A DNA stretch of 64,000 nucleotides from Parnassius smintheus behrii. Its lineage: Eukaryota; Arthropoda; Insecta; Lepidoptera; Papilionidae. The stretch covers positions 48,782,672 to 48,846,671 of the forward strand of contig JAUPFT010000012.1 in NCBI GenBank assembly GCA_036936625.1. The letters are read 5' to 3'. Positions 10,894 to 22,314 of the stretch are shown one piece after another. The notes beneath the pieces were generated by a model, which ran no database searches, was not told the DNA's origin, and worked only from the letters and a program-made list of their open reading frames with translations. Every line of letters starts with the position of its first letter. The stretch's first letter is position 1. The position numbers and the translations under genes were made by a program.

Positions 10894-11394
10894 CCCTAAG
10901 CGAACAAAGGGGGAACAAACCTGATAGTAAAAAGCTACTGCACCTGCAAGTCATGAAAACCTGCTGCCAACTATACTACAAACATAAGTGTGAGTATGAG
11001 TGTATGTACCCCCCCATACTAAAGCGCCAAAAATGTTTGACTCAACTGTATGATTTATATAGCTTCTATTGTATGGGCTTGGTATTTAAACGTTGCTGTT
11101 CTTCTCAAGTGTAGATATCGTGGGTTTTTAAACGCAATTAAGGTGATATATAAGCACATCTATGGTAAGCAGTTGCTGTGTCCTACAGTATTTTTAAGAT
11201 CCAGAATTTGTGATAATAGTTAAGAAAACTAAATAGAGGAGATTGAACACTGTGCGCAATTAAGAAGGCGAATCTCAACACCAAAGGTACCCCGCCCATA
11301 TTGATGCCATTAACTTCATAAATCAAAATAGGTACACTACATTTTGTAATTTCCTATCTTTACGATCTAAGGATTTGCAATCTCTATTTTTATT
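10894..11394. other. AT-rich stretch, nothing recognised
   Basis: The 88-aa open frame beginning in the Rep-A tail (10848) has no recognisable motif. Confidence 0.45.
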
Positions 11395-11715
11395 TTAATA
11401 GGATAAGGGTGACAAACGAGCACACAGTCAACCTGATGGTAAGTGGTAGCTGTGGCCCATAGACATCTACATGTATCCTCGATTACGAATCAAAAAGCAG
11501 ATGCGTCGTCACCCGAGAGGACTCAGATGGAATGCCTTTTTTCCAGTAAAAAGGGTCTCCGGTTCTCTACACTCACCAAACGAAACACAGCAGCGTTTAG
11601 CTGCTATTTTACGCTGGTATTCTGTGAGAGCGTCGTCCTACCCCGGTCGAGCCGACTCATTCGTGCTACAACCATACTACTTATATAGCTGCAACATGGT
11701 TCTACCACGTAAAAA
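11395..11715 (-). mobile_element. Rep-A copy, full length
   Basis: 'AATAGGATAAGGGTGACAAA' to 'CATGGTTCTACCACGT'. All blocks present in antisense. The two ORFs across it are chance frames in the repeat. Confidence 0.9.
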
Positions 11716-11722
11716 ACTACTT

Positions 11723-12732
11723 AATAGCTCTAGTACATAAAAAAATCTGTTCTAATATATGACAAAAGAAATTCAGCAATATTTTAACTGTTGCGTCAGA
11801 CATCGAAATAATTTTAAAAGCCTTGTAATATTTTTATTATTAATAAAGGATTCCACGACTTCTTCTGCCACCAGGGTAGATTTCATAGCAGGGAAGTCGA
11901 TTTGTTCGAAAAATGTAAAGTTTTATCCTTCTTTCTGTATTAATAGTTATATTTTATATTAATTACACACACAGATATTCATAAAAGTGGAAAAATTAAA
12001 AAAAAAATAGTTGAAAATATGGAAAAATTATAGAGCAAACCACTCAGGCATTGTTTTTGTGTATTAATCTCTATAAAACTTTTATTTACAACTAACTTAT
12101 CAATTAAATGACATTGTGTAACAAAAATCTCCGTGTTAACTAACGACATAGAACTAATTTTAAAAGCTTGCTACAAATTTAATATTGAGGTGACTAGAAA
12201 GAAGAAAGCCAGATAATTTATTACATTTAGATTATCATAAAAACTGTATACAGCTTTATTTTCGTGCCACGCAATTAATATTTGCCTTATGTATCGTAGC
12301 GGTTTTTAAACACTTCATGCGGGTACGCCCTAGCAGCGCCCAAACCAACGCAGTGCAGTAAAAACGCCATGCGGCCGTACGGGTCTCTGCCAACGTTTTT
12401 AATTATTCAAAATGAACATTGCGAAGCTACTATGAATAATGACTTTCAGTTCTAGGACTATCTTCAATGTTCACACATAAAACACAAACCGTATATAGAT
12501 AATGCAGCGTTTTACAGTAAGACTAACTGTAGGTAACTAAGTAAAATTTGTATCAATAATATTAGAATTAGGATTTCATAGAACGATTTCAAAAAAGACT
12601 AGATAAATGATCAACCTTTATATTGGATCATCCTATCTGAAAATATGGCTCTGTTATTGAACTGAAACTGAAAGCAGGAATTATTATATGAATACGTGAA
12701 CGTCAACTAACTGTCGTACGTTTTTAGTATCT
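11723..12732. other. AT-rich stretch with a small GC-richer patch
   Basis: Patch at ~12290-12400 with CpGs ('CGGGTACGCCCTAGCAGCGC'). Remainder AT-rich; no element or gene recognised. Confidence 0.45.
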
Positions 12733-12915
12733 ACTAGCTTGCCAGGCAGACGTTGTTCTGCCCTTTTCGACGACCCTTTGTCATGTCCCTTTAAAAATCC
12801 TAAAAATCGCAAAAATATTGCGGGTCACTCATGGGCAAAACACTATTCTATCTCTCAAGTTGGACCAAACTGCACTAGTTTAGGAGTCCATCGCGAACAA
12901 ACAACGTGACATGCC
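12733..12915 (-). mobile_element. Rep-F: Helitron-like non-autonomous element
   Basis: Antisense of the copy at 19515-19733. On its own strand it ends GGGCAG-AACAACGT-CTGCC-TGGCAAG-CTAGT: a 5-6 bp hairpin a few bases before CTAG. That resembles the Helitron 3' end (hairpin then CTRR). No Rep/helicase protein. Assignment is inference. Confidence 0.5.
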
Positions 12916-12961
12916 CTCCCTTAGAGTATTTGTAAGCCAGCTATGCTTATTTATATTCTAA

Positions 12962-13023
12962 AAGCCAACCCATTCGTGCTTCAACTATAATAATATATTT
13001 GCAGCGTGATTCTACCACGTAAC
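12962..13023 (-). mobile_element. Rep-A head fragment
   Basis: 'GCCAACCCATTCGTGCTTCA' then 'GCAGCGTGATTCTACCACGT': only the 5' ~60 bp of Rep-A remain. Confidence 0.7.
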
Positions 13024-14018
13024 TTTTGAATTTTGCTGATTGTGTATTCTACAATGAAACAATTGAACATTTCACAAACGTAGAAGACAGAATCGGACTT
13101 AACATCTCTTGTGATATTATGTGGATCCTATATGATAGCCGAAAATAATTTTTAAGACACGACTTTAATTGCAGAGATGCTGAAAATTTTACCGTAGAGG
13201 TTGCTGAAAAATTATTGCAAGAATTTATTGCAATTATAATATAGCTGCAGCATAAATCACAATGTGTAAAAGAAATCTCTTATGAATATTCAAAAATACA
13301 TCAAAAACACAATAAGAAACGAAAGAAGATCGAAGAAAGAAATCAGAAAGTACTTTATAGGCCGCTTTATTTATTAATTTCCTAGTTCCGAGTAAAATTT
13401 AACATCGACGACTTAACAAAAACGTTTCGCATGAAAACTCAAGGAAAAGAACAAGTTGCGTACAAATAAAAATATAAACCCGTCCGCTACCCTCCGTCAC
13501 AGTTTGACAGATCTGAGCGCGGCCTATTAAATAATAAAATTCGCTCACCTTCGCACTTTTTCCTTATTCAATGTAACTCCTAAATACGACGGATACATTA
13601 CAGATACTCGGCAGAGCAGACACGTACAAAATGAAAATAGGGGAAGGGGTGGTCCGGGTGAGGGAGGTATGGAAATACTGGTCAAATATATCATCCGGTG
13701 CCTGACAGGCCAATTCTCTTATCGCTCGCGCGCGGCTCCGACGCGATCTAAGCGAGCTTAGCTAATATAAAATGGTTTTAAATTCAAGTTTAATTCGGGC
13801 TATCTGCAGCTCGCTCGGTCTCGTAAATACGGACCGGGGTCCCACATACAAAAGGGCTCAATTTACGGGTTTGACGGATTCCGAATATTTTAGCGAGTGG
13901 CGGGGTATTAGGAAGAGTTACGCGGTACCCGGAAAGGGTCTTAAGGCACGGGTTTTAATAAAGAGATGATTATATTTTAGGCACGATATATTTGTCTTAC
14001 TTTTTTGAAAATTATTGC
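13024..14018. other. AT-rich, then a GC-rich non-repetitive island
   Basis: About 13480-13970 is CpG-rich with no family match. Short frames there lack motifs. Confidence 0.35.
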
Positions 14019-14024
14019 GCAATG

Positions 14025-14255
14025 GTCTCATAGAATAGCAGCGTAAAATAGCAGCTTGAGCGTGAGTGTATAGAATCGGAAATTTTATTTACTGAAAACG
14101 AGGTAATACCATCTTAGTTCTCAGGGGTGACAACGCATCTGCATTTTGATACTTAACCGAGGATGAATTACGTGGATATCTATGAGCCACAGCATTCACT
14201 TACCATCAGGTGGACTGTGTGCTCGTTAGTCACTCTTATTCTATATGAAAAAAAT
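14025..14255 (+). mobile_element. Rep-A copy, 5' truncated
   Basis: 'GGTCTCATAGAATAGCAGCG' to 'CTCTTATTCTATATGAAAAA'. Tail-to-tail with the copy at 14307. Confidence 0.85.
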
Positions 14256-14306
14256 TATGGTTACCAAACTATGTGGCCTAAAAGTTTATACAACCATATT
14301 TTTTAA

Positions 14307-14597
14307 AGTAATAAAAACTAACACATAGTCCACCTGATGGTATGTGAATGCTGTGTCCATAAGCAGTGAGCACCTACATTTATTCTTGATCAGGAATCAA
14401 AGTGTGGATGTGTGTCGCCCCTGTGTACTAAAAGCCTTGTTATCTCCGAATCGTACGAAACACAGCAGCATTTTGCTGCTATTTCAATGCTGGCTGTAAT
14501 ATTTTTTGCCGGCGCGGTTCTTTCCCTGTCAAGCCGACACATTCATGCTGCAGCCATAAATATGCTGTGGGCGTGGCTTTACCGCGTACAAGAAAAG
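14307..14597 (-). mobile_element. Rep-A copy
   Basis: 'ACACATAGTCCACCTGATGG' to 'GCGTGGCTTTACCGCGTACA'. The A-rich tail itself is missing. ORFs across it are incidental. Confidence 0.85.
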
Positions 14598-14872
14598 GAC
14601 AATTTTTGTTATTACGAGTATCTATTGCTTCTGGCGACCCAGCGCTGTCATGACTTGCATAAAACGAAAGCATGGCGAACATTAGCTGTGACTTAAAGTA
14701 ATAGATACCTACCCCCATTTTGTATCATAAAAGGCAACTTTGGGAAGGCCAAGAAAGACTACCAATGGAACCATTTTGTAAATCGCTAATGTGAAATATC
14801 CAGCTTCGCGACGACGCAGTGTCACCGGTAACGTGCTGCAATCGTCAATCCCAGGTGGATTTTCAAGCGTTC

Positions 14873-15033
14873 ATTTTTTTTTATAGAGTAGTGGTGACAA
14901 ACGAGCACACAGCCCACCTGATAGTAAGTGGGTGCTGTGGCCCATATAAATCTGTATTTATTCTCGATTAAGAATCAAAATGCAGATGCGCTGTCATCCC
15001 TGAGGACTAAGATGGAACATCTCGTTTAGATTA
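14873..15033 (-). mobile_element. Rep-A copy, head missing
   Basis: 'TTTTTTTTATAGAGTAGTGG', 'CACACAGCCCACCTGATAGT', ends after 'GGACTAAGATGGAACATCTC'. Confidence 0.85.
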
Positions 15034-15879
15034 AAAATTACGGCAAAAGTCCCCACTATGGATAAAGACCTCCAAAATGGCATTGTTAATGGGTGATAAA
15101 GGCGACTAAAATTTAAAATGTCTTTCAGAATTTAGGTAAAGTTAATGATCGATTTTGTGTTTACAGAGTTAATAATTTGAGAACTATTTTATTGTCATTA
15201 TATCTGAACATTTTTCGAACACTACAGATGCCAATAATCTCTGTCCAGTTTTTAATTGAAGATTTTTCTTCCGTTGACTTTTTAATGTTTAATGGCATGA
15301 ATCTACAGAGGTTTATTCTAAATTTTCTTGGAAAGCTAGTTCTTGATACAAATTATAGCATAGCTCATCCGGGTACCCAGGGTCGCATAAAGCTCGCGAG
15401 TTATATCGCAAGTGCGTCACGTCACACGTCCAGGCAGCCGAGCGCACAATGGCCGGTCTGCGTTATTGTCCAACAATGCGTGAAATGCCCTGACAAACGA
15501 TGACAGCCGGCCGGCCGGCGCGGCCTCCACCTCCCGCGATTTATGATATCCTATTACGAGATTTAATGACACCGGGCCCTCAGAGTTTGTTTACGGAAGT
15601 GTCTGCCGACAGCGACATCTTCCGGTCACAACTAAATAATATACGAAGTTGAAAGGGCTTAATTATCCTATTTACAGGTATCAAGGTTAGTCTGAATCGC
15701 AGATAAAGAAGTTTTAACTGGTGTCAAGGAATAAGTAAAAAACTACTTCTTGCTACTAGGTCCTCTGCATGTTTAACTTGAGATTCTTGAACCACTAATC
15801 ACTAATCAGCGGATACTGATCTGATGTTTTATCTTAATGTTTCTCTGGTTCAATAATGCTTTTTATGTATATGCAAAAG
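15034..15879. other. Non-repetitive sequence with a CpG-rich island
   Basis: About 15365-15660 is GC-rich, including a GCCGGCCGGCCGG run near 15506. The 108-aa plus frame (15177-15503) overlaps it without any recognisable domain. Regulatory role possible, not shown. Confidence 0.35.
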
Positions 15880-16060
15880 AATAGAGCCATGTGTAAGATG
15901 GCCGGAAGTCAAAGCCTATTCACATATTGAGCGTAGGATACACTTTTTACAATTACATCTTGATCCTCAGAAGTGACACCGATGATAAATGCTGGAGCGC
16001 AGTTATGCACTTATCATCAGGTAGACTGTGTTCTTTTTGTCACCGTTAATTCTATAAAAA
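15880..16060 (+). mobile_element. Rep-A copy, diverged and internally deleted
   Basis: 'AATAGAGCCATGTGTAAG' at the head, 'TCCTCAGAAGTGACACC', 'TTATCATCAGGTAGACTGTG', 'AATTCTATAAAAAAAC' at the end. Confidence 0.7.
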
Positions 16061-17084
16061 AACAATAGTTATTTAGGGGGGAATAATAACAATCGCCAAT
16101 GCAGTTTTTCTTGCAAGCTCTAAAGTTTCCTAAGCCTAAACGGATCATTTAAGAAAACACCAGGAGCGCCGCCTCAAGAGCGATGTTAGAAAAATTACCA
16201 TACGCTGTTCAAACAGCGGCGGACAATCTTTGCGTTGTCAGCCGCGTCCGACTCGGGGCGCCAAATATTTGCGAGGGTATCATAAATTCAGCGCCTCCCG
16301 CTCGTCCTACCAGGATAACATACATAATGCGGCGCGCCACGGATCGGTAAACATATTGTAATGGAAAACGTCGTCATTGTTTGCACTTTATGATGTCCTG
16401 GTGTTGTAAACTGATGCCCGTGGAGGCGAAATTATAAATAAATTTTGGGGAAGGAGAGGGAGAGAGACTCTATCCAGTTTACACAGGCAAATTATCTATA
16501 TAGTCTAGATTAAATATTCAATTAAAATTGGGATTAGATAGAGGAAGAAATGATGATAGGAATGAGAAAAATTCGGTACAAGAAAATTCTGGATAAGGAA
16601 TAATATAAAGGATGCAGTGTCCGAAAAACTCACTAAGTGAGAAACTAAATAAAAAAAAAAAGATTAAATCCTATTCAGTTCATTTTGTAATAAATTGCCT
16701 CAAATATTTGATTCGATAGAATTAAATTCACATTTTGAAATATCTTATTTTAAATTGCCTTCGATATGCTGCAATTTCAAGACGGCATCTCCATTATTAC
16801 TAAAGGTAAATTAAAATGTTATAAATATCGCGGGGACGCGCGCTACTCGCAGCTGCGTTTGGAACCGAGCCGATATTAAATCCGCAAGTTTATAATGTAC
16901 GCGACAGCTGTTAGAGCGCCATCTTGCGACTAGTTGCGTTAAATTATCCTCTTCTTATTAAAGCTGGTTGTCAGAAAGGTTGCGCACGAATTGGTTGCGA
17001 CATCACCAATCGCTATAGGATTAAAATATAAATACCTAGCAATATTTATATACCTATACAAAAAACTATTAATTTTGTAAAATT
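16061..17084. other. Non-repetitive sequence with two GC-rich islands
   Basis: Islands at ~16145-16440 and 16825-16935. The first is followed by a GAGAG-rich run near 16450-16470. The second contains GCCATCTT at 16918-16925. GAGA- and Pho/YY1-like motifs are suggestive only. Confidence 0.35.
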
Positions 17085-17245
17085 TATCATCATCATCACC
17101 ATTATCGTTACAGCGCTTTATAAGTCCACTACTGAACATAGGTCTCCCCAAGGAGTGCCACAAAGCCCGCTCACCACCTGCATCCATTACCAGGTCATCA
17201 TTCCAACTAGTGGAGGTCCGTCCTACACTTCGTTTACCGTAAAAT
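17085..17245 (-). mobile_element. RTE-A LINE 3' terminus
   Basis: Antisense tail 'ATCATCATCATCACCATT', then 'AAGTCCACTACTGAACATAG', 'GGAGTGCCACAAAGCCCG', 'CACCTGCATCCATTACCAGG'. 5' truncated, small internal deletion. Confidence 0.8.
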
Positions 17246-17577
17246 TAATCACGTATTAAGATAATCATGGACTTAAGATTCTAATCACATTCAGTCTTCT
17301 ATTTGTCTTATATAACCGTCATCATTGTTTATTATGCTTCAGCTGAAAGCAAAGTGCAGAACTTTACTAAAAGCACGATACAGACACGGAGTGTCTCAAA
17401 ATTCAAAATTCTCGCATGCATACTCAGCTCATTCCTCAATATTATCTAGGACAGTGCTGCATAGCTTTGGCAGTAAGTGAATGCCAATGACATTTTTTAC
17501 CTTGCACAACAGTCATCGATTGCACGAACTGTAATCGATATGACACTATTCTAGTTTCCTCTGGTTAACACTTTTTA
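17246..17577. other. Stretch without recognised features
   Basis: No family match; no coding motif. Confidence 0.5.
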
Positions 17578-17800
17578 TAATAGAATAAGGGTAACAAACG
17601 AGCACCGTACACCCACATTATATCTTCAATTAAGAATCAAAATTAAAATGCGTTGTCACCCTTAAGGACTAAGATAGAACGGTTCATTTCCAGTATTAAG
17701 GGTCTCCGGTTCTCTACACTCGTCACAATACGAAACACATCAGTGTTAAGCTGCTATTTTGCGCTGGTATTCTAAGGGAGCGTTCCACGTATGACGTTCC
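17578..17800 (-). mobile_element. Rep-A copy, diverged
   Basis: 'AATAGAATAAGGGTAACAAA', 'GGTCTCCGGTTCTCTACACT', 'GCTATTTTGCGCTGGTATTC', then ends near 'GGGAGCGTTCCACGT'. Confidence 0.82.
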
Positions 17801-17952
17801 ACGTCTTGAAGATAGTAATAAAATATAACCGCATTTCTTTATCTAAATCTTCCGTACATAGATTTGGTGGAAAAATCCTATTATTAACTGTCAGATTTTA
17901 ACTACTTTACTATTATCGTTATTAGTTTCATTTCTATATTAAAAAAAAAATA

Positions 17953-18310
17953 GAACATACATACATAAACACTCACGCCTGTCACCCAGAGGGGTAGGCC
18001 GAGACTATGGACTTCCATTTGGCACGATTCTGACATACCTCTTTCGCCTCCTTTACATCCATATATCTACGCATACATGCTCGTCGGTTAAGGGTACTTC
18101 TAACGTGGCCCATTTTCAAAATATCGCCAACTTGGTCGATAAACTTTTTTCTACGGCGTCCCTTCCCGACTCGGCCATTCACATCTGTCATATAAATTTG
18201 CTTTGTCACTCTTTCCTCATTCATTCTTTTTACGTGACCAAACAACCGAAGCATTCCTTTCTTAATCCTGGTCACAACATCATCTTGCATACCACATTTA
18301 TCTCTTATTA
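17953..18310 (-). mobile_element. RTE-B LINE 3' end with (GTAT)n tail
   Basis: Minus frame 18386-17982 reads KNCVIRDKCGMQDDVVTRIK, MLRLFGHVKRMNEERVTKQI, GKGRRRKKFIDQVGDILKMG, RRACMRRYMDVKEAKEVCQN, then SAYPSG and stop. The tail appears as CATACATACATAAACAC at 17958-17974. Colinear with 4871-5220 and 28918-29285. Confidence 0.85.
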
Positions 18311-18829
18311 CGCAATTTTTCACCCTGTCATTCAGATTCAACAAAATAGAAATGAAACTAATAACTTTTAAAAAGCGTAACTGCACAGAACTATTTAAAT
18401 TTTCTCACTAACAAGTCGTTGGGCAACGTATAACAACTGTTTGGTCACAACAGCAAATATCTGAATGCAGACAAGGAATGCACCGACGTAGTAAAGCGAT
18501 TTGAACGCAAGTAGTAATTCTCGGAGCAAGTTCACGCACCCGATTCTTCTGCCAGCTTCGATTACATCTCGATTTTTATAGGGTGGCCCGATTTTTTGAA
18601 TAGAAGTTTTTAATAAAACTTAAAATTAATAGGATATTTTGATTGCATTGCACGTTGCCATAATGTAAAATAAGGAAAATTTCTTCTACTTATTAAAATG
18701 AAAAATCTTTTATAACACTTTCAGCATAACCTAAGTAAACGAGCAATCTATTGTTTATTCTTTCCATTAATCTAATTGTGTAGATTCGAACAGTGAATTT
18801 TGTACTCATCTTCATTTATTATTTATTTT
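18311..18829. other. Stretch without recognised features
   Basis: Mixed AT-rich sequence; no family match. Confidence 0.5.
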
Positions 18830-18837
18830 ATTTATTT

Positions 18838-19142
18838 TTATTTTGTAGATAATGGGTGACATACGAGTACACAGTCTATCTGATGGTAAGTGGATGCTGT
18901 GGCCCAAAGACATCTTCATTTATCCTCGATTAAGAATCAAAATGTAGATGCGTTGCTACCCCTGAGGACTAAGATGGAATGCCTCGTTTTCAGTAAAAAG
19001 TGTCTCCGATTACCTACACTTACCATACGAAACACAGCAACATTACGCTGCTATTTTACGCTGGTATTCTGTGAGACCGGGTCCCACGTTGACCTATTCG
19101 TGCTAAAACCGTAATATAGCTGCGGCGTGGCTCCACCACGTA
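18838..19142 (-). mobile_element. Rep-A copy, near full length
   Basis: 'TTTTGTAGATAATGGGTGAC', 'ATCTGATGGTAAGTGGATGC', 'TACGCTGCTATTTTACGCTG', 'GCGTGGCTCCACCACGTA'. Confidence 0.88.
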
Positions 19143-19514
19143 TAAAACAAATCTTTTATTTTCTAACAACTTTGCTCATCTCATTAAACACTTGGATATG
19201 CTACGCACACACACTATCAACTGCTTTAGTTAATGTTCTCAGTTCTGGCCTATCAATTGTCCAACTGACATTTTCATTCGCATTGCACATTGCGCATCTA
19301 ACTTCAAGTGTTTATTTATTGTAGGAATTGTGCAGGATTATTCAAAAAACAAAATCAAATTCCATGTATTTGTTAAAAATGTTATTTCATGACCACAGTT
19401 TAGTGAACACTTTATAATCTATAAATAGCCTCATGTTTTGATGTTTTTTATGAACATTGACATTTAAGAAGAGAATGTCAGTATTATACGTACATATATC
19501 TTAATATATATAAA
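19143..19514. other. AT-rich stretch, nothing recognised
   Basis: A 65-aa hydrophobic frame at 19127-19324 has no identifiable homology. Confidence 0.45.
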
Positions 19515-19733
19515 TTACATGTCACGTTGTTTGTCCACGATGGACTCCTAAAATACTAAACCGATTTCAAATTTGCACACCGTGTGCAGTTTGGTCCAAT
19601 TTGAGAGATAGGATAGTTTTTTTGCCCATGAGTGACCCTCAATTTTTTTTTGCGAATTTAAGGATTTTAATAGGACATGACAAAGGGTCGTCGAAATGGG
19701 CAGAACAACGTCTGCCTGGCAAGCTAGTATTAT
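19515..19733 (+). mobile_element. Rep-F: Helitron-like non-autonomous element
   Basis: From 'ATGTCACGTTGTTTGTCCAC' to 'CTGCCTGGCAAGCTAGT'. The GGGCAG...CTGCC hairpin and terminal CTAG(T) resemble a Helitron 3' end. The 5' start near TCACG is compatible with the TC rule. About 220 bp, no protein. The antisense copy at 12733-12915 shares both ends. Confidence 0.5.
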
Positions 19734-20267
19734 ATAGTCTATTACGTATTTCATGATAAACTCACGATGCTAAAAAAAATTAGTTACCGAGGTACAGTTT
19801 CTTTTTAATTTTTATTTCTTAATAAAATATTGTTGGACTGTCCGCACAAAAGCACGAGTTATGGCAACAAATTGAACAAGAAAAAAATAATCACACATAA
19901 TACGGAGCGCGGACGAAAAAAATAACGAAGAAATAACATCAAATATGTCCGGTATGCGACGTCCGAGAGATCACATCAGAAATTTAAGCCTTCAAGCGAG
20001 CAGAGGCATAACAAAAAAAAAACGAGGAATGAAAGAAAAAGGCTGACCCCGCGCTCGGACGCGTAAATTCGAATCAAAGAGAATCAAATGTCATTTTATG
20101 AATACAACTTTTAAAAGATCAGTTAAGTTCCCCACAGACGAAGTTTTGAATCAGGATTTTCGAGGTGGTAACAGTATAAGTCTGTCATGTCTTTATACAT
20201 TTGCGCGGAATTCTGTGCGTCAAATCTCGTAAGTAATTTGCTTATACATCATATTATAGCTTATTAG
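19734..20267. other. Non-repetitive sequence, partly CpG-rich
   Basis: About 19890-20080 is CpG-richer with A-runs. No family match. Confidence 0.4.
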
Positions 20268-20405
20268 ACGGCTCGATAACGCAGTGGGTAAGCATAATAT
20301 AGCATATTACGGATCACAGATACGAATTCCGCATAAAACAATTCTTTTTACGGTCTATAACTAAATGTTCCGGGTCTAGATGTTTGTGTGTAAAACGCTG
20401 CCACC
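20268..20405 (+). mobile_element. T1 tRNA-derived SINE, diverged
   Basis: A-box-like 'AACGCAGTGGGTAAGC' at 20278, decayed B box near 20317-20330. Body 'GGTCTATAACTAAATG' and 'CGGGTCTAGATGTTTGTG', as in 28781-28905. Confidence 0.65.
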
Positions 20406-20420
20406 ATGGCAAAAATCTTA

Positions 20421-20833
20421 GTACAAGAGTTACGTCAATAAAACAATGGGCACTTCGGATTTGAAAAAAGAAAAAATATATCGCAGCAAAAATTAACACG
20501 GGGGTGTTTCTGTTTACACGCGGGCACCGTTGCAAGCAGAAGCTAGTTTATCATAAAGTATATTTTCTATATTTGGAGGTCTGAGCAAAATAAACCTGCA
20601 AAAAGGGGGCCATTACCATTTCGAATCATTCCATACGCGGCGTAACAGCATGTGGTCGGCAGAGCGTTGGTACTTTTTTATATAAATTTACCACCTACGT
20701 CTTATTACACAGAAAAAAAAACAACTCATATTCAAAAATAAAACCAGAAAAATGTAAAAGTAATTAAAGATGACTGGATCGTATAAAATGAGTAGTTATA
20801 ATATGGAAATGTACACAATTTAGTAATATGTAG
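20421..20833. other. Stretch without recognised features
   Basis: No repeat or gene recognised. Confidence 0.45.
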
Positions 20834-20835
20834 TA

Positions 20836-21218
20836 CGTGAAGGTAATATGGTCATCCGGTTAATATGTTCACTTACTTATAACTCAAAAACTACAGCCTT
20901 GTTTGCATAGACAACTTTGTGATACGATAGCTCTTCGACTGTCACTCGGATAATAAAGGGTCAAAAGGGCGCTGCTTTATCGACGCCGTTTTGACAGTTG
21001 ACATTATAGTAAATATTTTAGTCGATTTTAGTATGTTGTAGTGTAGTTAGTTTTTTAAGTAGATTTTACGAAGTGTTCCTAATTATTGTCAGAGTTTGTT
21101 TGCTGTGTTTTCCAAATATATCAGTTATAGTATTCGACTTTGTGTTTTTGTCTCTGTCCTTCTCCTAGTATTGGTTTTATAGGGCGGCAAAGCTTAAGGT
21201 GACCATACTAACATCACG
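20836..21218. mobile_element. Rep-G: short DNA transposon with terminal inverted repeats (383 bp)
   Basis: Left end (TA)CGTGAAGGTAATATGGTCA at 20836. The right end, read in reverse complement, is (TA)CGTGATGTTAGTATGGTCA ending 21218. Flanking TA at 20834-20835 and 21219-20220+999 (i.e. 21219-21220) would fit a TA target duplication, but TA could also be part of the repeat. The left end recurs at 63863 and the right end at 48724, so the boundaries are repeated. No transposase frame: a MITE-like deletion derivative. Superfamily unresolved. Confidence 0.65.
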
Positions 21219-21284
21219 TAATTAGTAGTATTTTGACTGATCTCTCACGTCGTGTCGGATTGAATGATATTTATTATGAAATTT

Positions 21285-21385
21285 TTATTATGAGAGTGAG
21301 GGAATAGATAGTGTACCTGTGTTTGAGCTTACACTCGGACACAATAATCCTGTCCTGCGCAGATGGTTATTCTTGATTGTTTAGT
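21285..21385 (+). mobile_element. T2 SINE 3' fragment
   Basis: 'ATGAGAGTGAGGGAATAGAT' then 'CCTGTGTTTGAGCTTACACT' and 'GTCCTGCGCAGATGG'; colinear with the 3' part of 10255-10560. Confidence 0.65.
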
Positions 21386-21498
21386 ACCTATTTTGTTTCT
21401 TTCGTACATAAAATTAAAATGTAATGTAATGTTTGCAGACTGATAACGAAGTGATTGACACGTAGTAGATAAAAAATTCAAGAATCTACTTTTTTATA

Positions 21499-21815
21499 CG
21501 TGGTAGAACTGCTGCTATATTATGGTTGTAGCATGAATGGGTCGGCACTCGGCACGACCGGGGAAGGATCACGCTCTCACAGAATACCAGCGTTAAATAG
21601 CAGCTTGATACAGTTGTGTTTCGTATGGTAAGTGTAGAGATCCGGAGGCCATTTTATACTGGAAACGAGGCATTCCATCTAAGTCCTTAGGAGTGACAAC
21701 GCATTTGCGTTTTGATTCTTAATCGAGGATAAATGTAGATGTTTATGAGCCACAGCATCCACTTACAGTTAGATGGACTGTTTGCTCGTTTTTCACCCCT
21801 ATTGTTTAAAAAAAA
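21499..21815 (+). mobile_element. Rep-A copy, full length
   Basis: 'CGTGGTAGAACTGCTGCTAT' to 'CACCCCTATTGTTTAAAAAA'. Next to a same-strand diverged copy at 21868. Confidence 0.88.
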
Positions 21816-21867
21816 TGTATACCGCCTCCTAAGTAAGCTTTTAATTCGCTAACTCTACATAAGAAGG

Positions 21868-22107
21868 ACCACACTTGCGCAGAACACCAGCTTCCAGCGT
21901 GAAATAGCAGCATTATGCTTCTGTGTTTTGTATGATGTATTTAAACTGATCCTTATTACTGGTAATGAGATATTCCAGTGAAGACCTCATTAAAATTATC
22001 ATTTAAATCCTTATTTTAGGACACATGAAAGTGTTTATAGCTCACAGTATCCACTTCTTATCCGGACGAAACGTTCGTTTTCCATCCTACTTTCTATAAA
22101 ACAATTA
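21868..22107 (+). mobile_element. Rep-A copy, diverged
   Basis: 'ACCACACTTGCGCAGAACAC', 'GTGAAATAGCAGCATTATGC', 'CCATCCTACTTTCTATAAAA'. Two Rep-A copies in direct tandem. Confidence 0.72.
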
Positions 22108-22244
22108 TTATAAGAATATCACGAGCAGGTGAGGTTCGTATTTTTGGAGCTGCCGCGTTTCCCAAACATTGGTTAATGTTTTAACTTTTCTTAGTTAAAA
22201 AATATTAGTTATACCACTACTAATATTAGTTAACAAAACATCAA

Positions 22245-22305
22245 TCAGTATTAATATCATCAATATCATCACCATCACTGCCGAACAAAAGTCCACCGCT
22301 GAATA
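22245..22305 (-). mobile_element. RTE-A 3' tail fragment
   Basis: 'ATCATCAATATCATCACCAT' then 'AAAAGTCCACCGCTGAATAT': only the terminal ~40 bp plus tail. Abuts a T3 SINE. Confidence 0.6.
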
Positions 22306-22314
22306 TAAAAAAAG

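Noticed and set aside
11443..11740. 81- and 89-aa ORFs, and similar frames at 59736, 54561, 42021 and 27595
   Set aside because: Chance frames inside Rep-A copies.
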